Positions 8,922-17,959 are shown, counted from the stretch's first letter. The stretch: 64,000 nucleotides of DNA from Luteipulveratus mongoliensis (GCF_001190945.1 NZ_CP011112.1:2728001-2792000); one strand, 5' to 3'. Numbers and translations: made by a program. The notes: generated by a model from the letters alone, not told the origin.

Positions 8922-10814
8922 GTGGCCGGTCGTATCAAGCTCGACGACATCGCGCTCGTCAAGGAGCGCGCCTCCCTGGAGGACGTCGTCCGCGAGCACG
9001 TGACGCTTCGCGCTGCCGGTCCTGGGTCCCTCAAGGGGCTGTGCCCCTTCCACGACGAGAAGTCGCCGTCGTTCAACATCCGCCCGGCCGTCGGCGCCTA
9101 TCACTGTTTCGGCTGCGGCGAGGGTGGCGATGTCATCGAGTTCGTGATGAAGGTCGAGCACCTGTCCTTCACCGAGGCGATCGAGCGACTGGCGGGCAAG
9201 GCCGGGGTCGAGCTGCACTACGAGGACGGACCGCGCCCTCGTGAGGAGTCGATCGGGCGGCGTTCGCGCCTGGTCGAGGCGCACCGGGTCGCGGGGGAGT
9301 TCTTCGCTGCTGCGCTGATCGACTCCCAAGAGGCGAGGATCGCTCGCGACTTCCTTCGCGACCGCGGCTTCGACCGGGTTGCGGCTGAGACTTTCGGTGT
9401 CGGTTACGCGCCTCAGGGATTCGACCACCTCGCCAATCACCTTCGGAGCAAAGGGTTCTCGGCCGACGAGATCGTGCTCGGTGGTCTCGCCGGTCGCGGT
9501 CAACGCGGGCTGCTCGACCGCTTTCGCGGGCGCCTGATCTGGCCGATCCGCGACATCACGGGCGACACGATCGGCTTCGGCGCGCGTCGGCTCTTCGACG
9601 ACGACCGGATCGAGGCGAAGTACCTCAACACCTCCGAGACGCCGATCTACAAGAAGACCCACGTCCTCTACGGCCTGGACCTCGCCAAGAAGTCGATCGC
9701 CAAGGACCGGCGTGCCGTCGTGGTCGAGGGCTACACCGATGTGATGGCCTGCCACCTCGCCGGCGTCGAGCAGGCGGTGGCGACGTGCGGCACGGCCTTC
9801 GGCGTCGATCACATCAAGACGCTGCGCCGCATCATGCGTGACGAGGCCGACCTGGCGCCGGCCCGCACGGTGTTCACCTTCGACGGTGACGCTGCCGGTC
9901 AGCAGGCGGCCATGAAGGCGTTCAAGGAGGACTTGCGCTGGGCCTCCCAGTCGTACGTCGCCGTCGCGCCCGGTGGCCAGGATCCTTGCGACCTGCGCAA
10001 GTCCGCGGGCGATGCAGCGGTGGTTCACCTCATCGAGGACGCCGTGCCGATGTTCGAGTTCGCGGCTCGCACGACGATCGCCCGGTTCGACCTGGAGACG
10101 GTGGCGGGACGGGTGGCTGCGATGCGTGCCGTGGCTCCGATCATCGCCGGCATCCGCGACAAGGCGCTGCACCGCGGCTACACGCTTGAGGTCGCCGGCT
10201 GGCTGGGCGTCGAGGACGACCAGCTCGCCCTGGAGGTGAGTCGCGCGGAGCGAGCACCGCGGCCCGAGCCGACCGACCGTCGTACGCCTGCCGAGGCGCC
10301 GCCGCCGGTCTCGGGACTCGAGGCTCCTGACCTGCGAGACCCGATCGTCGCGCTCGAGCGCCAGCTGCTCCAGGCGGTCCTGCAGTTCCCGTCGGCGTTC
10401 CCGTCTGATCAGCTGGAATCTATTGAGGCGCAAGCGTTCTCGGCGCCCGCGCACCGTGCGGTCTACGACGGGATGCTGGTCGCACGGACGTCCAACACCC
10501 CGGACCGGTCGGTCGCCTCGTGGGTCGACGCGGTGATCTCGGCGGCCACCGAAGTGGTGACTCCGCTCGTACGCGAGCTGTCCGTGGCGCCGCTGCCGAC
10601 GCGCCTCAACGAGGGCACGGGCCGGCCCGATGACCGTTATCTCTCGTCGCTTGTCACTCGGGTCCAGGAGATCGGGCTCAACCGGCAGATCAGCGACGCC
10701 ATGAGCACGCTTCGTCGAATGGATGGCACCGACCCTGATCGCACGCGAGCCATCTCGCACGCCCTCAACGACCTGCAGGTGCAGCTGGCGCGCTTGCGTG
10801 CCAACCAGACCTGA
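8922..10814 (+). CDS. dnaG: DNA primase
   Basis: Synthesises RNA primers at the replication fork, 630 aa. The N-terminal CHC2 zinc finger uses C41, H44, C62 and C65 (CPFHDEKS ... YHCFGCG). The catalytic core includes RFRGRLIWPI and the TOPRIM motifs VVVEGYTDVMA and FTFDGDAAGQQAA. A C-terminal DnaB-interacting region follows a Pro/Arg-rich linker. GTG 8922 is chosen because gaaggaggg lies just before it and the protein then begins at the conserved zinc-finger start. An upstream ATG would overlap the previous gene. Confidence 0.97.
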   Translation: MAGRIKLDDIALVKERASLEDVVREHVTLRAAGPGSLKGLCPFHDEKSPSFNIRPAVGAYHCFGCGEGGDVIEFVMKVEHLSFTEAIERLAGKAGVELHYEDGPRPREESIGRRSRLVEAHRVAGEFFAAALIDSQEARIARDFLRDRGFDRVAAETFGVGYAPQGFDHLANHLRSKGFSADEIVLGGLAGRGQRGLLDRFRGRLIWPIRDITGDTIGFGARRLFDDDRIEAKYLNTSETPIYKKTHVLYGLDLAKKSIAKDRRAVVVEGYTDVMACHLAGVEQAVATCGTAFGVDHIKTLRRIMRDEADLAPARTVFTFDGDAAGQQAAMKAFKEDLRWASQSYVAVAPGGQDPCDLRKSAGDAAVVHLIEDAVPMFEFAARTTIARFDLETVAGRVAAMRAVAPIIAGIRDKALHRGYTLEVAGWLGVEDDQLALEVSRAERAPRPEPTDRRTPAEAPPPVSGLEAPDLRDPIVALERQLLQAVLQFPSAFPSDQLESIEAQAFSAPAHRAVYDGMLVARTSNTPDRSVASWVDAVISAATEVVTPLVRELSVAPLPTRLNEGTGRPDDRYLSSLVTRVQEIGLNRQISDAMSTLRRMDGTDPDRTRAISHALNDLQVQLARLRANQT

Positions 10815-10857
10815 GCCGCGCTCAGGGGAGAGCCGGGCGACGTCGTACGGTGGCGGC

Positions 10858-11379
10858 ATGAAGTTGCTGCCTGGTCGCCGTACGACACTCCCGGACCCTG
10901 TGGAGCGCGGCCTGGACCTGGGACGAGGAGATCGGCCCATCGCATGGGCGATCGATGACAACACCGATGTCCATGTGATCGCGACGACGCTGCACATCGC
11001 GTCCGTAGCGGCCGACGGCACACAGCGGGTGAAGCGGCCGTGGCACCTCGTGGACGCCGGTCAGTGGAATGCCGACACCTGGACGCTCTCGGTCACCTGG
11101 ATCGACAAGGCCCGGGCGGCGCAGTGGTCGTTCCGCGAGCAGGACACCAGGCTCCCGGAGGCCTTCCGCGAACGTGTCCAGGCAACCGTGGTGGTCTCGG
11201 AGCCCTTGGGGCTGACCGGTGCTCGTCGATCGGGCCGGGTCGTGCTGCGCCGCGACCTGTCGACGCAGGATCTCCTGGTACAGCCCGTGCTCGGTCGCGG
11301 CACGCCGGCGGACGACCCTGAGGTGCAGGCCGAGGTCGCTCGGATCAGTGCCTATCTCAAGGAGCAGGCGGGCCTCTGA
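10858..11379 (+). CDS. Conserved actinobacterial protein next to dnaG
   Basis: 173 aa, with no catalytic motif I can identify. Features include a mid-region with Trp-rich strands (VKRPWHLVDAGQWNADTWTLSVTWID) and a C-terminal stretch RSGRVVLRRDLSTQDLLVQPVLGRG. Small proteins of this kind commonly follow dnaG in actinobacteria, where no function is known. It has a separate ATG start 43 bp after dnaG. Confidence 0.75.
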   Translation: MKLLPGRRTTLPDPVERGLDLGRGDRPIAWAIDDNTDVHVIATTLHIASVAADGTQRVKRPWHLVDAGQWNADTWTLSVTWIDKARAAQWSFREQDTRLPEAFRERVQATVVVSEPLGLTGARRSGRVVLRRDLSTQDLLVQPVLGRGTPADDPEVQAEVARISAYLKEQAGL

Positions 11380-11477
11380 CGGGCCATCGCGGACGTCGGT
11401 CGACGGCCGCCGATCTCGGTTTCATCGGACCCCTGGTCCTTTGCTACAGTTGCCGTCGCGCCTCAGCGAGGCGCCCT

Positions 11478-11550
11478 TCCCCTGTAGCTCAATTGGCAGA
11501 GCATTCGGCTGTTAACCGGAGGGTTGTTGGTTCGAGTCCAACCGGGGGAG
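11478..11550 (+). tRNA. tRNA-Asn (GTT)
   Basis: Cloverleaf of 73 nt. The acceptor TCCCCTG pairs with CGGGGGA, the anticodon stem TTCGG/CCGGA carries loop CTGTTAA, and the T-arm is GTTGG-TTCGAGT-CCAAC. The discriminator is G, and a full CCA is not encoded (gCA follows). A possible -10 box TACAGT lies at 11445-11450. The 3' half was replaced by the integrated element's copy. The displaced original 3' end is at 24565-24603. Confidence 0.96.
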
Positions 11551-11552
11551 CA
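11514..11552 (+). repeat. attL: left 39-bp attachment repeat of the integrated element
   Basis: This stretch runs from the anticodon loop to the 3' end of tRNA-Asn plus CA. It is repeated at 24565-24603 with one mismatch: ttcgag here, ttcaag at the right end. The tyrosine integrase gene lies immediately inside, as in tRNA-targeting elements. Confidence 0.93.
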
Positions 11553-11559
11553 GAAACGG

Positions 11560-11588
11560 CCTCTGACCTGCGGAAACGCGGTCAGGGG
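11560..11588 (+). terminator. Terminator hairpin after tRNA-Asn, brought by the element
   Basis: CCTCTGACC and GGTCAGGGG pair across a short loop with additional GC pairs, followed by gtcgtctccgttt. It closely resembles the hairpin now stranded beyond attR at 24611-24640. The element thus replaced both the 3' half of the tRNA and its terminator. Confidence 0.7.
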
Positions 11589-11607
11589 TCGTCTCCGTTT
11601 CTAGGGC

Positions 11608-11625
11608 GTTACCAAGATTGTTACC
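11608..11625 (+). promoter_or_regulatory. Candidate integrase arm-type sites, left end
   Basis: Two direct GTTACC repeats (11608-11613 and 11620-11625) lie 12 bp apart between the core site and the integrase gene. GTTACC recurs near the other end at 24416, 24428 and 24447, again with a 12-bp step. That is the pattern expected of arm sites bound by the N-terminal domain of a tyrosine integrase. This is inference from repetition and position. Confidence 0.5.
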
Positions 11626-11635
11626 GAGCTCGTGC

Positions 11636-12841
11636 CTAGAGCAGCGCAGCAAGGTCGGCCTTGTCTCCGTGCAGCGACCGACCCAAGTACGTGCGAGCCG
11701 TGAACGCTGCGTCCTTGTGGCCCAGTTGGTCAGACACCCGCTGCACAGGCTGGCCCGCCTCGGCAAGGCGCGTCGCGACGGTCTTGCGCAGGGAGTGCGA
11801 GCGTGCCCACGGATGGCCCGCCCGGCGCATCAAAGTGGTGAAGGCCTTTGAGCAGTTGGACGGGTCCCATGGCGCCTCCGGCTCGTCCAGTCTGGGCGCT
11901 GAGAACACCAGGCCGACTGTGCCCTCGCGCGCCGCGCGCTCGCTCATGCGCTCCCTGAGCCAGTTCGGCAGAGTGAGCGTTCGCTGTGCTGCATCAGTCT
12001 TTGTGCCTGGCACCTCAACGCGGCCGGTCTTCAAGTCCACGTGTTCCCAGCGGATCGACAGGGCCTCGCCGATGCGCACGCCAGTGCCAGCGAGGAAGTG
12101 CGCGAGGTCGGAAACGGATCGACGCAGGCGCTCCGTGCCGTAGTGCAGGCCGGGCGCCGCTGCATAGCCATCGCTGTCCGCGAATGCGAGCACCGCCGCT
12201 TGCTCCTCGGCGGTGAACGCGCGGGAGGTGTCGCGGTCAGTCTCACGCTTGGCGCGGCCGGACGTCACAGGCTCGACCTGTCGCAGCTCGTTCGTTGGCA
12301 GCACGCGATAACGAACGCCGCGCACGAGGACAGCGGACATGACAGCCTTGGCGTGCTTGACTGCCGAGACTCCGCGCTCATCTGCGACCCATTGCAGCCA
12401 CCGCTGCAAGCGCTGTGCGTCGTTCACCTGTACCAACGTGAGCGCGCGAATGGGGGAGTCCTCACCTGCGACACAGCGACGGTACGCACCCTCGTACTCG
12501 GCAACCGTGCGCGCGGACAGGCGTGCACCCTCGCGGCTCATCTCGTCCAACCACTGACGGCAGGCGTCGACGACCAACGTGCGGCCAGTCAGGTGCGCGC
12601 TCTCGCCTGCCAACCGTTCTCGTATCTCCTGGAGCGCAGCGCGTTCTGCGGCGATCTTGGTCGGTGCACGCTTGGAGACCTCGCCGATCACGCCACTGTG
12701 GTCTCGGTAGCCGATGCGAGCGCGGTAGCCGTCCACCTTGCGCGTGCCCTTAGGTAGCGTCCGCCACTTGCCGTCGACGTTCCGCAGCGGCGTCGTCGTC
12801 ACCTCGCCATGCTCCCCAGGCGCAAGGGCACGCCTACTCAT
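11636..12841 (-). CDS. Tyrosine site-specific integrase
   Basis: About 401 aa. The C-terminal catalytic domain carries the Arg in GTGVRIGEALSIRWEHVD, the HxxR box HSLRKTVATRLAEAG, the second His in LGHKDAAFTARTYLG and the Tyr nucleophile in that last segment. An AP2-like arm-binding region (GYRARIGYRDHSGVIGEV) precedes a SAM-like core-binding domain. The start MSRRALAPGEHG at 12841 overlaps the stop of the upstream gene by 8 nt, suggesting coupling. An in-frame start 11 codons earlier exists. The gene points toward attL, the usual arrangement. Confidence 0.93.
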   Translation of the reverse strand: MSRRALAPGEHGEVTTTPLRNVDGKWRTLPKGTRKVDGYRARIGYRDHSGVIGEVSKRAPTKIAAERAALQEIRERLAGESAHLTGRTLVVDACRQWLDEMSREGARLSARTVAEYEGAYRRCVAGEDSPIRALTLVQVNDAQRLQRWLQWVADERGVSAVKHAKAVMSAVLVRGVRYRVLPTNELRQVEPVTSGRAKRETDRDTSRAFTAEEQAAVLAFADSDGYAAAPGLHYGTERLRRSVSDLAHFLAGTGVRIGEALSIRWEHVDLKTGRVEVPGTKTDAAQRTLTLPNWLRERMSERAAREGTVGLVFSAPRLDEPEAPWDPSNCSKAFTTLMRRAGHPWARSHSLRKTVATRLAEAGQPVQRVSDQLGHKDAAFTARTYLGRSLHGDKADLAALL

Positions 12842-13358
12842 CGTCGCCCGACTGGGCGAGACGCTTACGTGCACCGGCGGCGCGCGCCTTGCGCAGTTCG
12901 TCCATGCGGATTGTGTCTAGGTCGCGAGCCTTGGCGAGACGAGACTTGGCGGTGCCCTTGGGGATGCCCAGCCGCTCGGACAACACGTTGAGGGGTTCGT
13001 CCTCGCGTGCTCGCACAAGGGCACGAGACGCCCGGAGAAGATCTCGGTAGTAGTCATCGTCCCCTCTCGGCTGCCGTCCTATGAGTGCGGCCACGGCTCG
13101 CTGAGCGTCCGCCTCTGCCTGCTGTCGCCACTTGGCGAATCTTCCTGTGCCGTCTACCTGTTCGAGCAATCCGCCGAGGCGAGACTCTATGCGTCGCATC
13201 ACGCCGGAGTTCACCCCGCGACGTCGGACGTCGTCCGGTGCATCGTCCGGGACGGTCACCGTTAGAGACGTAATGACGGGTGCCTCGCCGTCCCGCGCGT
13301 CCACGGTCACGCTCACGTCGAAGTCCAGTACGCGCTCACTCAAGTTCCGTTTAGCCAT
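12834..13358 (-). CDS. HTH-containing protein co-transcribed with the integrase
   Basis: 174 aa. It has an N-terminal beta-rich part (LDFDVSVTVDARD; VITSLTVTVPDDAP), a helical middle, and a C-terminal helix-turn-helix-like segment LNVLSERLGIPKGTAKSRLAKA. The HTH suggests a regulator or recombination directionality factor. The start MAKRNLSERV is chosen because the preceding in-frame sequence has no plausible ribosome site and would overlap the divergent excisionase promoter. Its 8-nt overlap with the integrase gene implies a shared transcript. Confidence 0.7.
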   Translation of the reverse strand: MAKRNLSERVLDFDVSVTVDARDGEAPVITSLTVTVPDDAPDDVRRRGVNSGVMRRIESRLGGLLEQVDGTGRFAKWRQQAEADAQRAVAALIGRQPRGDDDYYRDLLRASRALVRAREDEPLNVLSERLGIPKGTAKSRLAKARDLDTIRMDELRKARAAGARKRLAQSGDDE

Positions 13359-13506
13359 GCCCAGAGCATAGCAGGCCGATCGGACAGGACCGACCAACTC
13401 GGCCAGGTTGACAGATGGTTCGATTACATGGCACTGTTCGGCTGTCGGGATCACCGGCACCACACAAAGGGAGGCGAAAGCCCAACTGAGAGAGAGGAAC
13501 TGACAC

Positions 13507-13698
13507 ATGGAAGAGAGCAATCGACACCTGCGACCGGCTGACCTGGCGACGCGCTGGGCGTGCTCGGTCGCCACGCTGGCGAACAGGCGCAGTGCAGGCA
13601 ACGGACCGACATACCTGCGGATCGGCGGCCGCGTCGTGTACCGGCTGGCTGACGTGCTGGCGTACGAGACGGCCAACGCCCGCGAGGCCGTCGCGTGA
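13507..13698 (+). CDS. Excisionase-like HTH protein (AlpA/MerR-type)
   Basis: 63 aa. A winged-HTH pattern runs through the protein: LRPADLATRWACSVATLANR, then GPTYLRIGGRVVYRLADVLAYE. This is the layout of helix-turn-helix 17/excisionase proteins that bend attachment-site DNA. Ribosome site gagagagga lies just upstream. It is divergent from the integrase operon, so both share the 13359-13506 control region. Its stop overlaps the next GTG start. Confidence 0.85.
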   Translation: MEESNRHLRPADLATRWACSVATLANRRSAGNGPTYLRIGGRVVYRLADVLAYETANAREAVA

Positions 13699-14009
13699 GC
13701 GGCCCGTCGTTCGTCGCAGCATGGAGACGCGTGCTCATGGACCACGGCGTAGGGACCGGCCTGCGCTGCGGCGACGTGAACGTCGGACTTGCCCTGGCGA
13801 AGACCGCTGAGCCCGAGGATGGCACCCGCGCGCGGCTCCGAGGACGTGCCCTGGAGTCGTTTGAGAACACGCAGCTTGATGTTGCGGAGTCGCTTCGGAA
13901 CCTGGTTGCGTCTGGCTGGGCCGAGAAGGTCAACGCGACGAACCCCAAGGTGACGGCCCGCCACAACCTCACGGTGCCAGCGTCGATCCTTGGACGGGAC
14001 GCTGCGTGA
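13695..14009 (+). CDS. Small unknown element protein
   Basis: 104 aa, started by a GTG that overlaps the excisionase stop. The sequence reads as a small helical protein, possibly with a winged helix at the end (LDVAESLRNLVASGWAEKVN ... ARHNLTVPASILG). I cannot assign a family. Position suggests DNA transactions such as replication or regulation. Confidence 0.65.
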   Translation: MSGPSFVAAWRRVLMDHGVGTGLRCGDVNVGLALAKTAEPEDGTRARLRGRALESFENTQLDVAESLRNLVASGWAEKVNATNPKVTARHNLTVPASILGRDAA

Positions 14010-14608
14010 ATGACTTTCAGCGGCAAGAGAACCCGCGCGCTGAGCGGCAGTCGAACCTGCGCTCAAACCCGCGCGCGGAACCAGACGACGATCGGAACCT
14101 GCGCGCGAATCGGGACCCGCACGCGGTCATGCTGCCGCGCTGGCTCTGTTGCAACCCGACGGTCTGGCTGTCGGCAGTGGAGGAGAGCATGGCCCACCCG
14201 TCGCGGAAGCGGCTGGCCGCATCCTTCGTGTCTGGAGCCTTCGACGCTACGGGCTTGCAGGTCCGTGGCAAGGCCGCATCAGTCATCGCTAAAGACGCTG
14301 GACAGTCCGAGGCGTCAGCCAAGCGGTTCCTTTCGTGGGCTCGCCAGTCTGGGTGGATCGCTCGCACCGGACACGGCGTCGTGTTCAACGAGGGGATGCG
14401 AGCCACACCGCTCTATCAACTCCGGACGCCAGGCGACGTGCGCGCCGTCCCTAGGGAGCTGTTGGAGCAGTTCGCCTGGACTTTGAGCGCGAACTGGAGG
14501 GCGAACGCGGGCTGGCGAACTACTTCAGCGACGCCACCACCGGAGTGGGTAACACCAAAAGTGACCCATACATCTCTAGTTACCTACGAAGCCCTGGACG
14601 CGGCCTAG
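14006..14608 (+). CDS. Probable DNA-binding protein of the element
   Basis: 200 aa. The N-terminal 40 residues are low-complexity, with repeated Asn/Arg/Ala (NPRAERQ, NPRAEPD, NLRANRD). A winged-helix-like middle follows: GKAASVIAKDAGQSEASAKR and WARQSGWIARTGHGVVFN. Such proteins in small actinobacterial elements often help replication initiation, but no motif proves it. GTG 14006 overlaps the previous stop. Confidence 0.6.
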   Translation: MNDFQRQENPRAERQSNLRSNPRAEPDDDRNLRANRDPHAVMLPRWLCCNPTVWLSAVEESMAHPSRKRLAASFVSGAFDATGLQVRGKAASVIAKDAGQSEASAKRFLSWARQSGWIARTGHGVVFNEGMRATPLYQLRTPGDVRAVPRELLEQFAWTLSANWRANAGWRTTSATPPPEWVTPKVTHTSLVTYEALDAA

Positions 14609-14956
14609 CGCGCCGAATCCAGTATCAGCCTCCCGCGCACCGAGTGGGCTCCGCCCACCACGTGCAACGGGACAGCTCACGCAACAAGCCGATGCGTCGG
14701 GCGAGGTCAAGGGTCAGGGCACTGCTGCAGCGCTCTGACCCTTCAACCTGCCGCCGCCAACATCGGGCCGGAAGGCCCGCCATGCACCCGCGTTCGGCAT
14801 CCTCACTCTGCCGCTGCGCTGGCGAGCGGAGTCGTTCGAGTGGGTGACCGGAGGTCACATGCGCGCGGAGAGCAGGACCAGCAAGTCAGCAAGGAACCAA
14901 CACCCAAGGGCGACGTCACCAGGGTGTCGCCCGTCTCATAGATAGGAGTCCATCAG
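14609..14956. other. Intergenic region with hairpins, no gene seen
   Basis: Contains GTGGGC-tcc-GCCCAC near 14645, AAGGGTCAG ... CTGACCCTT near 14709-14745, and GGGCGAC ... GTCGCCC near 14910-14933. These could be a terminator for the excisionase operon, a leader of the next gene, or part of a replication origin. I see no iterons strong enough to claim an origin. A ribosome site (ataggag) precedes the next ATG. Confidence 0.5.
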
Positions 14957-16120
14957 ATGGCTACCAAGAGCAAGACCGAGCAGCACATCGACGCGGTCCG
15001 CAAGGCAGACGCGGACCTCGCAGGACACAACGCCAAGGCGGAAGCCATCGAGCAGGACGCGCGCAGGCGCGCCCACGACCTGCGCCGGGCTCACGACGAC
15101 GCAGCCGTCGCCGTTGAAGAGATCAAGTCCGCTTTCCTCAGCGGCGACGACAGCCACAGCGCAGCCGACTTCACCCAGGCCAAGTCCGAGCTCGACCGCT
15201 GGTCCCTGCTCGCTCAGGGCCACGAGAGCCGCGCCAGCGCCTACGTCAAGCGGCGCAAGTGCACCGACCGCGACGTTGCCGAGCAGATCGCAGACGCGTT
15301 GGCAAAGGTCTATGACGGCAAGGTCGCCACGGTCGGAACCGCAGCCTCAACGTCAGCACCGGAGACCGCGGCGCTGCCTCTGATCGTCGTGCAGCAGACG
15401 GCGCCGACCGCAGTGCACTTCAACCCGCTGGGCCTTGAGGTTGCAGGGCTGGCAGAGACCAGCATCGAGGTCAGATATCACCGCTCGCCGCTGTTCGCAG
15501 CCTTGAGCATCGATGCCATCGCTGAGCCGCTCGCCGACGCTGGGGTCTTTCCCAAGACCGCTGGCCAGGGCTGGGTGCCAGTCAGCGTCTCGACCTCGGG
15601 GGACAGCAACGGCAACGTCGTTGACTCAGTCAGCCTGTCCGTCGTCGCAGAGCCGACTATGCCGACCATCCGCGAGATCGACCTCGACGCGATCAAGCGC
15701 GAGGGCATGAGCGTAGCCATCGGCAACGCCCTGATCGACGCCAAGGTGACGCGCCGCACGGGCTCGGTGGACGAGGGCGCCAAGATCGTCTCCGAGACGT
15801 TCGACGGCGACCAGCGCACTGCCGTCGTCAAGGTCTGGTGTGAGATGCACTACCGCAGCGCACAGCCCGACTACGGCAACAGCTCAGGCAACGTGTCGGT
15901 CGAGTACCTGCGCCGCGCCAACAACGGCTCTCTCAAGGAGTATCCCGGTGGTCTCGGCGCGCTGGCAGCCGACGCCGCGCTCAGGATGCCGGGCATGTTC
16001 GTTGCCGGTGGCGGTCGCATCGCAGCGGCCAAGCAGGCAGGTGTCAAGGGTGGCCCACCCAGCCACAGCTACGGGCACAAGATGGCGTTCGAGATGACGT
16101 TAGTCAGTCGCACGAAGTAG
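14957..16120 (+). CDS. Unknown 387-aa element protein with N-terminal coiled coil
   Basis: Residues about 1-110 are charged and helical, with heptad-like spacing (TEQHIDAVRKADADLAGHNA; ARRRAHDLRRAHDDAAVAVE). The remainder is beta-rich with Ser/Thr/Val-rich strands and a Gly-rich tail (MFVAGGGRIAAAKQAG). There is no signal peptide, membrane helix or catalytic motif I recognise. It is the largest unbroken unknown gene of the element. It could be a structural or DNA-associated factor. A terminator hairpin follows. Confidence 0.7.
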   Translation: MATKSKTEQHIDAVRKADADLAGHNAKAEAIEQDARRRAHDLRRAHDDAAVAVEEIKSAFLSGDDSHSAADFTQAKSELDRWSLLAQGHESRASAYVKRRKCTDRDVAEQIADALAKVYDGKVATVGTAASTSAPETAALPLIVVQQTAPTAVHFNPLGLEVAGLAETSIEVRYHRSPLFAALSIDAIAEPLADAGVFPKTAGQGWVPVSVSTSGDSNGNVVDSVSLSVVAEPTMPTIREIDLDAIKREGMSVAIGNALIDAKVTRRTGSVDEGAKIVSETFDGDQRTAVVKVWCEMHYRSAQPDYGNSSGNVSVEYLRRANNGSLKEYPGGLGALAADAALRMPGMFVAGGGRIAAAKQAGVKGGPPSHSYGHKMAFEMTLVSRTK

Positions 16121-16529
16121 GACACTGCCCCGACGGGGCACCACCAGCGCCTGCGCCATCACGTCGGGTCGCACGTCCGCTGCAACACGTCGAAACGGTG
16201 CCCCTTCGGGGCACGCGACACCGCAGAACCCAGCACGCGACGACAAGAGGCCTCCCCTTCGGGGGAGGCCCTTTCGTCGTTTCGGAGCAGGACCCTTTGG
16301 CACGTGCCGAAAAGGCCATGTCTTGCGCCCAGGAATGGCCGATTGTGAGCAGTCGATGCGAGCCAGGTTCCGCGGAACGGCGCGGCTCAAGCCCCTGAGT
16401 GACGCTCACAGACGGACCCTGGAACCTGCGCGCAATCTCAGCCGCTATACCCAGGCGGTCCGGGAAGCCGAGGGCGAGGGGTCACCCCCCCACCCCGGCT
16501 GACGCGCAGTAGCGCTGGACCGGCGCGGT
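16121..16529. other. Hairpin-rich intergenic region with terminator at 16249-16279
   Basis: The perfect hairpin GTGCCCC-tt-CGGGGCAC lies at about 16199-16215. A second, GGCCTCCCC-ttc-GGGGGAGGCC, lies at 16249-16270 followed by ctttcgtcgttt, a good Rho-independent terminator for the preceding gene. No gene is evident in the remaining 250 bp. Confidence 0.75.
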
Positions 16530-16985
16530 TCAGTCCGACACGGTGATCAGGTGTGACCGTGATCCCTGAGCCACCTGTTCCAGGATCTCCGATTCATTGT
16601 CCGACGTAAGGACACGGTCAAGGACGAGCAACGCGGGAGGCTCGTTGTGCAGCTCTGCGTAGGCCGCCAGTTCGTCGCCGACCGTGGTCGACGTCACGGG
16701 ACCGAACGAACCGGTCACCTCCACGCCTCTTAGCGCAGCCACGACCTGAGCAAAGCGCGGTCTGTCAGCGCATCTCAGCCGCTCGATCTCTACTTCGGGT
16801 ATGCCGGTCACGCACGCTGCGAGGGTCAGAGAGAAGTTGTACGAGGACCCTTGCGGACAGATGTAGAGAGTTTCCATTTCGGACCGAATCGCGACCCGCT
16901 TAGCGAGGATCGAGGCCGATTCGACGGTCCGTAAACGGGATGTGCGGGACTGCCCAGAATTCGTCGTAAATGTGCATGTAGCCAT
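16530..16985 (-). CDS. Unknown small protein, weakly supported
   Basis: 151 aa from the Met at 16985, which has a plausible ribosome site (gagaggga). An internal Met at 16877 (METLYICPQGSS) gives 115 aa. Readable parts include IPEVEIERLRCADRPRFAQVV and NEPPALLVLDRVLTSDNESE, which look protein-like. The first 36 residues are poor in hydrophobic pattern and may not be translated. No family is recognised. Confidence 0.45.
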   Translation of the reverse strand: MATCTFTTNSGQSRTSRLRTVESASILAKRVAIRSEMETLYICPQGSSYNFSLTLAACVTGIPEVEIERLRCADRPRFAQVVAALRGVEVTGSFGPVTSTTVGDELAAYAELHNEPPALLVLDRVLTSDNESEILEQVAQGSRSHLITVSD

Positions 16986-17329
16986 TGGTTCCCTCTCGCT
17001 CGGTGATCGTGCGTGGAGGGTGCGATCGTGCTGGAACGAGCTGGCAAATACCCAGAACTGCTCGTACCGAGTCCCGACCGGCGTAGGCCATGCTGGCTGT
17101 CAACCGACTCCTCGTGTTGGAGCCAAGTTCATGGGTCCTAGCAGCCGGCCAGGTCATGGGCGCCGTGGACGAACGCGGACCAAGGAACGCGTGTGCCGAT
17201 GAGCGACGGAAGCGGGCGGAAGTGACAAGGAGTCCCTAGGCGGTACGGACCACGGTTGTGCGCCGCCCAGCCAGAGCGCAATGCTGGTGGGCCGGATCGA
17301 ATCGGACTGGGCCGCAACAGGATTAGCCG
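16986..17329. other. Intergenic region, nothing identified
   Basis: About 345 bp between two leftward genes. Only short overlapping frames without ribosome sites occur. No clear hairpin or repeat seen. Confidence 0.4.
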
Positions 17330-17959
17330 CTAGGGATGGATAAGTTGGCGGGCCAAGCGCTCGAACGTGGCAAGCTTAATGGCGAGGTCGGCGCGCGCGT
17401 GTGTCAATTGCTCCCCAGTGACTGCCATCTCCTTCGGCACTGCCTTGCCAGACGTCTCTATCGCGAGCGTCATGACGCGGAACAAGCAACGCGTCGCCAG
17501 CTTCATGCCGTCTGTGGCGACTTCATGCGCAGCTAGAGCGGCTCCTTCGTCCGCGAGGAGCGCAACGACAGCCGCAAGTTCCGACAGTCGCCGACCAGTC
17601 GCCCAGGGGCCGTACACCTCCTCGATCTCGGCGGGCGCAGGAATGACGCCGACGCCGAAATGCGAGGCGGCCGGCCTTGTGCCGATCTCCTCGGCTCTGG
17701 CCAGGACGCCCGTAACCTCCCTTGTGAATTCGTTGATGGCGGCGACTCGCTTCTCGCGCAATAAATCCTCGACCTCGTGGGCATGCGCATTGTTCGCAGC
17801 AACATGTGCCGCTTGGGCTGACATCTCAGCAGTCCTGAGTGTCGTCTCCGCCGACTTCATCGCCGATCGGGCGGACGCTCGCGCTGCAAACAATGCGCCG
17901 ACCGCGCCAAACACGCCGCCGCCCCAGCCCGCCAGTACAGCTGCCCACCCTGCGTCCAT
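17330..17959 (-). CDS. Membrane-anchored protein of unknown function
   Basis: 209 aa. An N-terminal hydrophobic helix (AAVLAGWGGGVFGAVGALFA, about residues 5-25) is followed by a long Ala/Glu-rich helical region likely to form a coiled coil, then soluble helices. ATG 17959 (MDAGWAAV) has agga 7 nt upstream. A GTG six codons earlier is an alternative. It is one of three element proteins built as one membrane helix plus a cytoplasmic helical domain. A role in exclusion of incoming DNA is only a guess. Confidence 0.65.
   Translation of the reverse strand: MDAGWAAVLAGWGGGVFGAVGALFAARASARSAMKSAETTLRTAEMSAQAAHVAANNAHAHEVEDLLREKRVAAINEFTREVTGVLARAEEIGTRPAASHFGVGVIPAPAEIEEVYGPWATGRRLSELAAVVALLADEGAALAAHEVATDGMKLATRCLFRVMTLAIETSGKAVPKEMAVTGEQLTHARADLAIKLATFERLARQLIHP

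Noticed and set aside
8904-11021. A 705-codon open frame antisense to dnaG
   Set aside because: Typical of high-GC DNA, where the third-position bias opens antisense frames. The dnaG frame has full motifs; the antisense product is Arg/Asp/Gly-rich with no family signature.
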